Positions 1 through 7,265 of a stretch of DNA of 40,113 bases are shown piece by piece. The DNA lies in assembly GCF_003026455.1 (NCBI RefSeq), contig NZ_PYMB01000035.1, positions 1 through 40,113 of the forward strand. Direction: 5' to 3'. The stretch's first letter is position 1; each line of letters starts with the position of its first letter. This stretch comes from Photobacterium rosenbergii. GTDB taxonomy: Bacteria; Pseudomonadota; Gammaproteobacteria; Enterobacterales; Vibrionaceae. A program made the translations under genes and the position numbers. The notes under the pieces are model-generated. The model ran no database searches, was not told the DNA's origin, and saw only the letters and a program-made list of their open reading frames with translations.

Positions 1-36
1 TTTAAGTTATCGTGCTGAACACACGGTGATTTGAGT

Positions 37-113
37 GGAGCGGTAGTTCAGTTGGTTAGAATACCGGCCTGTCACGCCGGGGGTCGCGGGTTCGAGTCCC
101 GTCCGCTCCGCCA
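37..113 (+). tRNA. tRNA-Asp (anticodon GTC)
   Basis: A complete 77-nt cloverleaf. The acceptor stem GGAGCGG pairs with CCGCTCC before an encoded CCA end. The D-loop has AGTTCAGTTGGTTAGA, the anticodon GTC lies at 71-73, and the T-arm contains GGTTCGAGTCC. It inserts aspartate at GAC/GAU codons. A strong terminator follows eight bases later, so it is either a single gene or the last member of a tRNA operon that begins outside the window. Confidence 0.97.
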
Positions 114-121
114 CTTATACT

Positions 122-151
122 AAGCCCGAGTCGAAAGACTCGGGCTTTTTT
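122..151 (+). terminator. Rho-independent terminator after tRNA-Asp
   Basis: An 11-bp stem (AAGCCCGAGTC / GACTCGGGCTT) with a GAAA tetraloop is followed by a run of T. The same hairpin recurs at about 346-376 and 516-545 in the repeat zone downstream. Confidence 0.93.
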
Positions 152-185
152 ACATCTGTCGGATATGGTTCGCCTTGCAGGCGAA

Positions 186-260
186 TGAGTCCCGCTTGTA
201 CGCAAGCCCGGCCCTCCGCCACTTATTAAGAAGCCTCGCTGGAAACAGCGGGGCTTTTTA
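186..260 (+). repeat. Degenerate tRNA 3'-tail plus terminator, copy 1
   Basis: This stretch begins with a T-arm-like GAGTCCCG and runs into CCCTCCGCCACTTAT, which resembles the 3' end of the tRNA-Asp and its flank. A second type of terminator hairpin follows (GCCTCGCTG, GAAA loop, CAGCGGGGC, T-run at 252-258). No anticodon arm or 5' half can be drawn, so this is a tail fragment and not a tRNA. It is the first of three cassettes downstream of the intact gene. Confidence 0.7.
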
Positions 261-303
261 TCGTTTACAGGTTTTAGATTGGACTCTCACGAGCCTTCGG
301 CTT

Positions 304-456
304 GAGTCCCGGTCGTGCGCGACCCCGGCCCTCCGCCACTTATACTAAGCCCGAGTCGAAAGACTCGGGCTTTTTTACGTTTTGGCCTTCGGCAAAACGA
401 AAGGCTCTGGGAAGAGCGGGCCCTAGGTTCGGGGAAAAGAATAAGAGCATAAGAGC
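304..456 (+). repeat. Tandem repeat unit A: tRNA tail, terminator and 53-bp element
   Basis: The unit holds a T-arm-like GAGTCCCG, the tail CCCTCCGCCACTTATACTAAG, the same terminator hairpin as tRNA-Asp (346-376), a short inverted repeat CGTTTTGGCC...CAAAACG, and then the element starting GGCTCTGGGAAGAGCGGGCC (403-456). The part from about 335 to 456 is repeated as unit B at about 505-623. No protein-coding content is convincing here. Confidence 0.75.
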
Positions 457-493
457 TAAAGCCTTTCTTTTCCTGAAGGGCTGTAATGTAATC

Positions 494-623
494 CCAGTCC
501 TTTGCCACTTATACTAAGTCCGAGTCGAAAGACTCGGGCTTTTTACGTTTTGGCCTTCGGTAAAACGTAAGGTCCTTGGAAGAGCGGGCTCTGGATTTGG
601 GGAAAAGCAGAAGATCAGAAGCC
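494..623 (+). repeat. Tandem repeat unit B: tRNA tail, terminator and 53-bp element
   Basis: This is a diverged copy of unit A. It has a tail ending TTTGCCACTTATACTAAG, the CGAGTC-GAAA-GACTCG hairpin with its T-run, CGTTTTGGCCTTCGGTAAAACG, and then GGTCCTTGGAAGAGCGGGCT (from 571). The element ends near 623. A third copy of the final 53-bp element lies at the far end of the window (39908-39960). Confidence 0.75.
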
Positions 624-856
624 TCTTGTTACCTGCATAACCTCAGCTAAATCTCCACAAGCCTCATGTCTTGTAAAGTATGCGAACCCATCGATATATA
701 CCCAATTGGAATCGACCCTGAGTGCAAAACATGCAATCAATAATTTACTTTTAATATGAGGTGATAAATTATTGTATTTAATGGTTTTTATGATAATTTC
801 CATGGCTTTATTATGCGTGTGGTTGCGCGCTTTTTGATTTTAACTCATGGATAAAT
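624..856. other. Intergenic region without a convincing gene
   Basis: This A+T-rich spacer lies between the repeat zone and the lipoprotein gene. A 62-codon minus-strand frame (615-803) exists, but it has no Shine-Dalgarno sequence and its end runs into repeat unit B, so I do not call it. The promoter of the downstream gene presumably lies here; I could not pick one confidently. Confidence 0.5.
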
Positions 857-3352
857 ATGGACATAAAAACTAAACGCTGGCTGGCAGTGCCGATGTTGAG
901 TGCTGCGCTGATGGCATGTGGTGAAGGCAGTAATAAGGCTAATAAAGATGCAGAGGTTGCAGATGATAAGTTGGTAGTGAATACCCAGTTTGCAGCGACC
1001 TATCTTCAGACAATTGAAAAAGCACAGCCGACCCCCGTTGCATTCAAAGCGAGTCAGCAGACCCAAAAAGTGATGCAGGCGAGCCAGTCAAAAAGCTATG
1101 ACGGTAAACTGCAGGTAACAAATATCCTCAGTGGTGAGCAGCAAGAATTTGATTGGCCGATGACCCAGAAGGTGGACAGCGAAGGCAACGTCGAGACGAT
1201 TTCACACCGCGCCTTAACCTTGAAGCCGGGTAGCTATGACTTCCTATTGATGGCAACGGCTAAGGACGCCAAGAAAAGCCAGTATGTAGCAGAAGCTCTA
1301 GGTGAGGAAATTGTTGATGGTGAAACACCTGAAATTAATTTTGTCTTGAAGCCTAACCTAGGGGATATCATCAGTGACTTTGACGAAATCCAGTATGCTT
1401 CTACGCTAATATTCTCCTGGCCGGCAGAGGAATTAGTTTCTTTATCCAATCCTCAATTTGGCTTGTCGCTTAATGGCTCCGATGAAACGGTCTATACCAT
1501 CAATAAGGAAACGGGTATCGCAGAGGCCTTGATCTTTGTTGAGCCGGGAGAGCACACCCTAGCAATGCGTCTATATGATGGCGACTTGATGGTGGGTAAA
1601 AACCAAGACGAGAAGAACACCATTAACTTTTCTGAAGGCGAAGATGCCAAGATGGATGTGATCCCGCTGCAGGCTGATGTCGAACTCGACTTAGGCGAGC
1701 TAAAGGACCAAGGCACTTTTACCTTCATCGTACCAAAGGAAGTCGTAACGGAGGTTGGTTCAGCCGACCAATTGGCGTTGATCGTACGTTTGGGTGGTAA
1801 TGGCGCACCGTTGCAAGAAAAACAACTGGATGTCTACGATGATAACGGTACATATAAAGCCAGTGCACTATTTGAGACCGGCGGTCAGGATGCTGTTAGC
1901 GCTTACTTGGCTTTCCATGAAATGAGCGAAGCGGCAAGTCAGTTTGATGGTGCCCCGTTTGCCAAATGTGACACGTCAATCAACGTTGTCCTGAATCAAA
2001 CACTAGGCTGTAAGCTTGAACTCAAGCGCGAAAGTATTATCTCTGGGCGTGTACTGGGTACATTAATGCTGAGTGTGTTGGATCAGTATTCTCAGCCAGC
2101 GATTGGTGCAAAAGTTTATGTTGATAATGATCTTGTTGGTCTGACGGGCGATCAGTATTCAACGGGGTCTATCAAGCTACACTTGGTAGCGGGTGAACAT
2201 GAGATCAAAGCGGTACAAGAACAGTGGACAGCAGATAAAAATGTGGAGGTTCAGCCTCTTTCTGTAATGAATGAACTGTTACGCCTAGAAAGAAATAAAG
2301 AGCTTGGTGATGGCCACTTTAAACTAGTTCAAGAGATTAAATTACCGGAATGGAATGATCATGCAGCCCTTGCTGATGCGAACGGAGACGGATTCGCCGA
2401 TTATTGGTCAGTATCAACTGATAGCAAATCAATCAATATTTTATTCAATGATGGCAAAGGGCAATTTAACGGGGTATTTAAGGCCATCCCACTTAACTAC
2501 CAGGCTAAGGAAATTATTATCGGCGATATTAACGGTAATGGTTGGGAGGACTTCGTTGCTCTGAGTGGCATGCAAGAAGATGAAGGGCTGAACTACCATC
2601 AAGTGTATTTTAATGATGGCAAGGGTGGTTTTACCGCGGGACAAAAATTTGCAGTGGTGAAGTCAGACTCAACTACATCAGGATTAGGCCAGTTAGTAGA
2701 TGTTAATAATAATGGGAAGCTTGACCTTGTCGTTAAGCAGAGTCGCTATGGCCTAAACATATTGCTAAATAATGGAGATGGAGAGTTTTCGTCGACAGAG
2801 CAGTTGCTAAAGACCTCACATGGTGATCAGTTCGTCGTCGTAGATATCAATAACAATGGTTATAAGGATATTATCGCAGAGGATATTTTCATTAATGACG
2901 GTGGGGCTGTTTTCGAACACCTGTCTAGTTCGCCAGGTGGAAGCAATGGTCAAATAAAAGTTGCTGGAGACTTTAATGGTGATGGTTATGTTGACTTATT
3001 CGTTGGGAAATCTTCTGGAGATATTAAAAACGCACTGTATTTCAACGACGGACAAGGAAACTTTGTATTAAGCCAGCAAGATTTTGGCCGTAATACTCGC
3101 GCAGCTGTTACGGCGGATATGAATAGCAATGGTGCCTTAGATATTGTTATCGCGACTTCTGTTGTTGGAACTAATCAATTACATCAATATATTAATGATG
3201 GTACTGGGCAGTTTGAGTTGTCTGTGATTGATGAGAGCCGTAGTTCAGATATCTTGCTCGCAGATGATCTTGACGGGGATTATGACGTCGATTTAGTTTC
3301 GTCGTGGACAAATGATGCACATATTTACTTAAATCAGCCAGCGACTCACTGA
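857..3352 (+). CDS. VCBS/FG-GAP repeat lipoprotein
   Basis: The 831-residue product begins with a lipoprotein signal whose lipobox ends LMAC (Cys21), so it should be lipid-anchored in the envelope. Residues 60 to 480 form an extended beta-rich region of unknown family. It includes a PEGA-like stretch near residues 410-450 (GAKVYVDNDLVGLTG ... LVAGEHEIKAV). From about residue 505 to 828 there are about seven VCBS/FG-GAP repeats, each with a calcium-loop-like D-x-N-x-N/D-G-x-x-D motif followed by an NDGxGxF strand, which suggests a beta-propeller. Such domains usually mediate adhesion or ligand binding at the cell surface; the exact role here is unknown. No strong ribosome binding site precedes the ATG, but the lipoprotein signal supports this start. 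The gene stands alone and ends at a bidirectional terminator. Confidence 0.88.
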   Translation: MDIKTKRWLAVPMLSAALMACGEGSNKANKDAEVADDKLVVNTQFAATYLQTIEKAQPTPVAFKASQQTQKVMQASQSKSYDGKLQVTNILSGEQQEFDWPMTQKVDSEGNVETISHRALTLKPGSYDFLLMATAKDAKKSQYVAEALGEEIVDGETPEINFVLKPNLGDIISDFDEIQYASTLIFSWPAEELVSLSNPQFGLSLNGSDETVYTINKETGIAEALIFVEPGEHTLAMRLYDGDLMVGKNQDEKNTINFSEGEDAKMDVIPLQADVELDLGELKDQGTFTFIVPKEVVTEVGSADQLALIVRLGGNGAPLQEKQLDVYDDNGTYKASALFETGGQDAVSAYLAFHEMSEAASQFDGAPFAKCDTSINVVLNQTLGCKLELKRESIISGRVLGTLMLSVLDQYSQPAIGAKVYVDNDLVGLTGDQYSTGSIKLHLVAGEHEIKAVQEQWTADKNVEVQPLSVMNELLRLERNKELGDGHFKLVQEIKLPEWNDHAALADANGDGFADYWSVSTDSKSINILFNDGKGQFNGVFKAIPLNYQAKEIIIGDINGNGWEDFVALSGMQEDEGLNYHQVYFNDGKGGFTAGQKFAVVKSDSTTSGLGQLVDVNNNGKLDLVVKQSRYGLNILLNNGDGEFSSTEQLLKTSHGDQFVVVDINNNGYKDIIAEDIFINDGGAVFEHLSSSPGGSNGQIKVAGDFNGDGYVDLFVGKSSGDIKNALYFNDGQGNFVLSQQDFGRNTRAAVTADMNSNGALDIVIATSVVGTNQLHQYINDGTGQFELSVIDESRSSDILLADDLDGDYDVDLVSSWTNDAHIYLNQPATH

Positions 3353-3356
3353 TATA

Positions 3357-3386
3357 AAATGGCAGCCTTGGCTGCCATTTTTTTGA
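3357..3386. terminator. Bidirectional terminator between convergent lipoprotein genes
   Basis: A perfect 11-bp stem (AAATGGCAGCC / GGCTGCCATTT) with a two-base loop is followed by T's on the plus strand and A-rich sequence on the other side. It can serve both the VCBS lipoprotein gene and the convergent small lipoprotein gene. Confidence 0.9.
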
Positions 3387-3396
3387 TACGAAAATC

Positions 3397-3741
3397 CTAA
3401 TATCCCCGGTCAACTAGACCAAAGCTCGAATTCCCTTCACCGTCCATACAGTCATCCGGGTAGCCGGGGTTGATCACCGTACCGACCGTTTGTTTCCCCG
3501 CGCAGTAGTCAAACCGTCCTTTGAGGTAGCCGGCACGGTATTTTTCGTAGTCGATTTCAGCATAGCCACCCCGTTTGCCGATATCTACTTCAGTCAGTTC
3601 CCGGTAGCCTTGCTCCCCATGGTAGGCCCCCAACTCTTCCCATTGCTTGTTTTTCGCCAAATCGGCTTCATACTGGCTCGAGCAGGCCCCCAGCAATATA
3701 GCCGATACCGCTATCAAGCATACTTTCAGTAACCTAGCCAT
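3397..3741 (-). CDS. Small lipoprotein, DUF2799-like
   Basis: The 114-residue product has a type II signal peptide ending LLGAC (Cys20). The mature part carries the pattern I associate with DUF2799 lipoproteins: W-x-x-L-G-x-x-x-G-x-x-G near the start, then DYEKYRAGYLKGRFDYC and a second Cys near the end, consistent with one disulfide. The family is widespread in gamma-proteobacteria and its function is unknown. The gene lies 38 bases downstream of the MFS transporter gene on the same strand, so the two may be co-transcribed. Confidence 0.85.
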   Translation of the reverse strand: MARLLKVCLIAVSAILLGACSSQYEADLAKNKQWEELGAYHGEQGYRELTEVDIGKRGGYAEIDYEKYRAGYLKGRFDYCAGKQTVGTVINPGYPDDCMDGEGNSSFGLVDRGY

Positions 3742-3779
3742 GGTGACCCCTCAATTTAAAGAACTGAGTTAATTATGGT

Positions 3780-4979
3780 TTATCCGTTGAGAGTTGCCAC
3801 TGCCCGGCGGCCGCTTTCGCTCATTGTGCCGAGCATGGCGAGTAATAATCCTAGGCCTGCCCCAATGACCATAATACCGCCCAGGTGCCAGGCTTCGCTG
3901 ATCCCAAGCTTTAGCAACCCATTGCTGAGCAGGGAGGCAAATACCATCTGGCAGGCGCCTGATAAGGCTGAAACGGTCCCTGCCTTGTTGCCGTAAGGAA
4001 CAAGCAGCAGCGATTGGGCGCACGGGAAGGCAATACCGTTGGCCATTGCCATCAGGAAGTGGCCGCTGACCATCCAAATAGGTGAAAGTGGGGCAGCTAT
4101 CAGCACTGAGCCGGCAACAAAGTGCAGCAGTGGAGAGAGCATTAGCATTTTTTGTGTGCCCAATCGCGGGCGCAGCCGCTGGCAAACCAGACCACCGCAA
4201 AGTAAGCCGAATGCTGGCCCCATCGCCCAAAGGGCGTAGCGCTCAGAGCTCATGCCAATTTGGACCTGCATGATAAATGGCATCATTGAGATAGACAGGA
4301 CAACCAATGCGAAGTTAACCCAGCCTATGCCGGCAAAAGACAGGAAGTGGCGCTCTTGAATCAACGACAGGTAGGACTTTGCCAGTTGGCTGACTGACGG
4401 TGGGCGCTGGGTTGTTGACAGGGTTTCACTGAAGCTAAGCAGTAGTAATAACCAGACCACCGCGATGTAGCCGAGTAAGATAACAAAGACAGTCAGCCAG
4501 CCAAAGTGATGGTTGACGATACCGCCGATAACCGGTGCCATAATTGGGGTAAAGGCCGCGACAATAGCGAGCCAAGTCATCGCTTTGACCAGATCTTGCC
4601 GTTGGTAACTGTCACGGATTGTTGCGCGGGCAAGTACGGCCACGCTGCCTGCTCCCATTCCTTGGATGATCCGTCCGATCAGTAACCAATGGAAAGATCC
4701 TGCTTGTAAAACCCCGACAGCCAGCCCTGAGGCAGCAATCAATAAACCAGCTAGTAGTATAGGGCGTCGACCGAAAACGTCTGATAACGGGCCGTAGACA
4801 AGCTGTGAGACACCGAAGCTGAATAAATATCCGGAGACTAGTAGCTGGACCTGCTCGGTTGAGAGAGCAAGGGAATGGGCGACAGCGGGTAGCGCAGGAA
4901 AGACCAAGCCAAGGCTTAATTGACCAATGCTAACAATCAAGCATGCAAGTAATAGTGGTTTCCAATTAAATCCGGCCAT
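3780..4979 (-). CDS. MFS multidrug efflux transporter, EmrD/Bcr-CflA type
   Basis: This is a 12-helix DHA1-family drug/proton antiporter of about 399 residues. The start of TM1 (QLSLGLVFPALPAVA) and the motif GYLFSFGVSQLVYGPLSD-x-FGRRP after TM2 match EmrD and Bcr-type pumps, including the family motif A with its conserved Asp and Arg residues. GRIIQGMGAGS, in the fourth helix, is the usual motif B region. It should export amphipathic compounds across the inner membrane; the substrate cannot be read from sequence. I chose ATG 4979 over the upstream TTG at 4991 because GGAGGGG sits just before 4979, inside the longer frame. Confidence 0.9.
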   Translation of the reverse strand: MAGFNWKPLLLACLIVSIGQLSLGLVFPALPAVAHSLALSTEQVQLLVSGYLFSFGVSQLVYGPLSDVFGRRPILLAGLLIAASGLAVGVLQAGSFHWLLIGRIIQGMGAGSVAVLARATIRDSYQRQDLVKAMTWLAIVAAFTPIMAPVIGGIVNHHFGWLTVFVILLGYIAVVWLLLLLSFSETLSTTQRPPSVSQLAKSYLSLIQERHFLSFAGIGWVNFALVVLSISMMPFIMQVQIGMSSERYALWAMGPAFGLLCGGLVCQRLRPRLGTQKMLMLSPLLHFVAGSVLIAAPLSPIWMVSGHFLMAMANGIAFPCAQSLLLVPYGNKAGTVSALSGACQMVFASLLSNGLLKLGISEAWHLGGIMVIGAGLGLLLAMLGTMSESGRRAVATLNG

Positions 4980-5082
4980 CTTCCCCTCCAATTGTGTGAC
5001 ATATAAATTATGCCCTCTCAGGTGGGGAAGGTTAAGCAGCGCGGGCTCAATGGATTATTTCCCAAAGGGAACGAGTATTTAT

Positions 5083-5382
5083 TTACTTGTTGATTGTGTA
5101 GGTGAACGGGTTAGCAAAAGAAAATTTGCTACCGCTGGTCTGTACCTTGCCCTGCTTCATGGCGACCAGAACTTCTTTTTGGACTTTGACTAAGGAGAAG
5201 AAGCGGATGACCATAAAGACGATAAACACCGGCATAATGATTTGGGTAACTGGCATAATATGCAGCACCATCTCATTTATCAGCCACACCGCTAACATCA
5301 ACAGCATGACATACAATGAATGGGGTTTAAGGACAATTTTTACTTGGCTATCAGTCTCTTTCCGTTCAAAGAAAAATGACAT
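5083..5382 (-). CDS. Small inner-membrane protein, unknown function
   Basis: The 99-residue product has a short charged N-terminus (MSFFFERKETDS), then two hydrophobic segments at roughly residues 26-45 and 48-66, and a basic, soluble C-terminal tail. I do not recognise the family. The open frame extends upstream to 5550, but AAGGAGAG precedes ATG 5382 at good spacing and the upstream extension has low-complexity composition, so 5382 is the start. It lies about 100 bases upstream of the MFS gene on the same strand and could share its transcript. Confidence 0.7.
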   Translation of the reverse strand: MSFFFERKETDSQVKIVLKPHSLYVMLLMLAVWLINEMVLHIMPVTQIIMPVFIVFMVIRFFSLVKVQKEVLVAMKQGKVQTSGSKFSFANPFTYTINK

Positions 5383-5592
5383 CTCTCTCTCCTTGTTGTT
5401 GTTTGCCGTTACCCTCTCATAAATGCCGGTAGTTTGGCAATCTGGTAAGGAGACTTTGTGACTGATCGAGTCTGCCGTTTTGTTACAGCTAAATAACGGT
5501 GGAGATAAAACTGGCAAGCTAGGTAAGAGTGGAGACAGGCTCGTGGGCAAATTTACACGACAGGGGAAGCATCTATTGTGCTGGTATGAAAT

Positions 5593-5623
5593 GAAAAAAA
5601 CGCCTCAAAAGAGGCGTTTTTTA
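5593..5623. terminator. Terminator downstream of dapD
   Basis: The stem AAAACGCCTC / GAGGCGTTTT has an AAAA loop and A/T runs on both sides. It ends the leftward dapD transcript and could work in both directions. Confidence 0.88.
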
Positions 5624-5630
5624 TCGGCGA

Positions 5631-6662
5631 TTAGTTGTTGCTGTGCAACTCGCTGTTCAGCTCAACGGCTGATTTGTTTGCCAGGCACTCAATTTGACCT
5701 GTCATTGAGTTGCGGCGGAACAGAAGATCAGATACGCCAGCAAGATCGCGGGCTTTCACGACTTCGACTTCCTGGCCGTTTTTGTCCAGCATACGTACCT
5801 TAGAGCCAGCAGTTACATATAGGCCAGACTCGATTGTACAGCGATCACCCATAGGGAAGCCAAGGCCGGCGTTTGCACCTAGTAGGCTATTTTCGCCGAT
5901 AGAGACAACGACTTTACCGCCACCTGATAGGGTACCCATGATAGAAGCACCGCCACCGATGTCAGAGCCGTTACCTACTACAACACCTGCAGAAATACGG
6001 CCTTCAACCATGCTTACGCCAGTTGTACCGGCATTGAAGTTGATAAAGCCTTCGTGCATAACCGTTGTGCCTTCGCCCACGTGCGCACCCAGGCGAACAC
6101 GAGATGTGTCAGCAATACGCACACCTGTTGGTACCACGTAGTCCACCATTTTAGGGAACTTGTCGACACAATCGACAGTGATAGCTTCACCGTTCAGGCG
6201 GGCTTCCATTTGGCGCTCTGCCAACTCTGGAAGATCGATTGGGCCTTGGTTGGTCCAAGCGATATTGTGTAGAAGACCGAAAATACCATCCAGTACTACG
6301 CCGTGTGGCTTAACTAGGCGGTGGGAGATCAGTTGTAGCTTCAGGAAGCCTTCAGCAACAGACGCTGGCGCTTCGTCAGCAGCAAGGATCACAACAACAA
6401 GTGGCTGTTCTGATGCGGCAGCTTTAGTTGCGAAGTTAGCACTGGCTTCTTCACCTGCTGCGCTGAAAGCAGCTGCAAGATCGGCGCACTGGGCAGCTGT
6501 GACTTCGATAGCCTGATTACCTTCCTTGTAATCAACGATAGCGGCAATCGCATCAACTAGCGCGTCAGCTGGGTTCAGGATTGGGGTTGGGAAAAACGCT
6601 TCGATGATTTTGTTATCGCGGTTTTTGGTTGCAGTACCAAGGGCTAGTGAAAAGCTGGCCAT
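5631..6662 (-). CDS. dapD: 2,3,4,5-tetrahydropyridine-2,6-dicarboxylate N-succinyltransferase
   Basis: DapD transfers succinyl from succinyl-CoA to tetrahydrodipicolinate in the succinylase branch of lysine and meso-diaminopimelate synthesis, in the cytoplasm. The 343-residue protein is the long DapD form found in Vibrio and Pseudomonas; the E. coli form is about 274 residues. Residues 1 to about 165 form the N-terminal domain. From about residue 180 the left-handed beta-helix hexapeptide pattern runs through RLGAHVGEGTTVMHEGFIN and GVVVGNGSDIGGGASIMG to GENSLLGANAGLGFPMGDRC. It is transcribed alone, with a terminator directly downstream and 247 bases to the next gene upstream. No lysine riboswitch is visible in that gap. 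Confidence 0.96.
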   Translation of the reverse strand: MASFSLALGTATKNRDNKIIEAFFPTPILNPADALVDAIAAIVDYKEGNQAIEVTAAQCADLAAAFSAAGEEASANFATKAAASEQPLVVVILAADEAPASVAEGFLKLQLISHRLVKPHGVVLDGIFGLLHNIAWTNQGPIDLPELAERQMEARLNGEAITVDCVDKFPKMVDYVVPTGVRIADTSRVRLGAHVGEGTTVMHEGFINFNAGTTGVSMVEGRISAGVVVGNGSDIGGGASIMGTLSGGGKVVVSIGENSLLGANAGLGFPMGDRCTIESGLYVTAGSKVRMLDKNGQEVEVVKARDLAGVSDLLFRRNSMTGQIECLANKSAVELNSELHSNN

Positions 6663-6852
6663 TACTGTTGGTTCTCCATGTCAAAGTAATTTATGCCGTG
6701 TATCGGCAAAGTGTGATGAACCCATCATAAAGACACTTGCGTCGATATTGAAGGGGGGAGGGGGCAATCGGTGAAAAATGATGAAATTATGACAATTGGA
6801 CAACGCTCCCGCTGTCGATAAATTCAACCTTGGTATATATGGCTATGGGCAA

Positions 6853-6882
6853 TAAAAAACCTCCCTGAAAAAGGAGGTTTAT
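6853..6882 (-). terminator. Terminator downstream of yebG
   Basis: Reading the minus strand, AAACCTCC and GGAGGTTT form a stem that is followed by a run of T (the AAAAAA at 6854-6859 on the plus strand). It lies 27 bases beyond the yebG stop codon. Confidence 0.75.
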
Positions 6883-6909
6883 CATGAAGAAAACGAGTTG
6901 GCTTAGTTA

Positions 6910-7209
6910 TTAAGCCGCAGCGTCATCCTTTTGCTCAGCAACAAGCTCAGGCTTTACTGCTTTTTTCTTTGGAGCCGCTTTTTTCTTTGCTCCAAGTGCA
7001 ACTAGCACTTCTTCACGTTTCTGCGCCAAGAACAGCGAAAGCTCTTCTTGCTTGGCTTCATCCTCGAAAAGCTCACTTTCGCTTAGCAAAGTAAACATCT
7101 CGTCCGCCATATCTAGCATCTTGTCGTATGCGTCGGCTTCGGACTTAGAGGTGAAAGTCATCTTTTCTTCTCCGTTGCGCTCAACTACATATTTGACGAT
7201 AACAGCCAT
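6910..7209 (-). CDS. yebG: SOS-regulated protein YebG
   Basis: The 99-residue product matches E. coli YebG almost from the first residue: MAVIVKYVVERNGEEKM, then FTSKSEADAYDKMLDMAD. A lysine- and alanine-rich tail follows (KKKAAPKKKA, then an acidic end). YebG is a small DNA-damage-inducible protein of unclear biochemical role. The open frame extends to 7257, but conservation starts at the ATG at 7209, which has GAGAGGG upstream. A LexA box lies 25 bases upstream of this start, so it should be under SOS control here as in E. coli. It is divergent from a DNA glycosylase-like gene that would share the operator. Confidence 0.93.
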   Translation of the reverse strand: MAVIVKYVVERNGEEKMTFTSKSEADAYDKMLDMADEMFTLLSESELFEDEAKQEELSLFLAQKREEVLVALGAKKKAAPKKKAVKPELVAEQKDDAAA

Positions 7210-7233
7210 AGTCACCCTCTCCCGAAATTGATT

Positions 7234-7253
7234 TACTGGCTGTTTATACAGTA
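7234..7253. promoter_or_regulatory. LexA (SOS) box shared by yebG and the glycosylase gene
   Basis: The sequence TACTGGCTGTTTATACAGTA fits the LexA consensus TACTG-N10-CAGTA with both half-sites perfect. It is 24 bases upstream of the yebG start and 12 bases upstream of the divergent start at 7266, and it is the only clear operator in the 56-bp gap. Confidence 0.9.
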
Positions 7254-7265
7254 GCATTAAGGGCT

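Noticed and set aside
287..517. Overlapping frames of about 70 codons on both strands of the repeat zone.
   Set aside because: They run through terminator hairpins and repeated tRNA tails, so they reflect repeat sequence and not genes.
615..803. A 62-codon minus-strand open frame next to repeat unit B.
   Set aside because: It has no ribosome binding site and its 3' end enters the repeat; composition does not look coding.
6663..6909. Possible lysine riboswitch upstream of dapD.
   Set aside because: No five-helix junction or conserved lysine-riboswitch core could be recognised on the minus strand.
6868..6910. A nine-codon plus-strand frame (MKKTSWLSY) with a perfect GGAGG before it, resembling a leader peptide.
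   Set aside because: The GGAGG is half of the yebG terminator stem, the frame has no downstream plus-strand partner, and it lies antisense to the yebG end.
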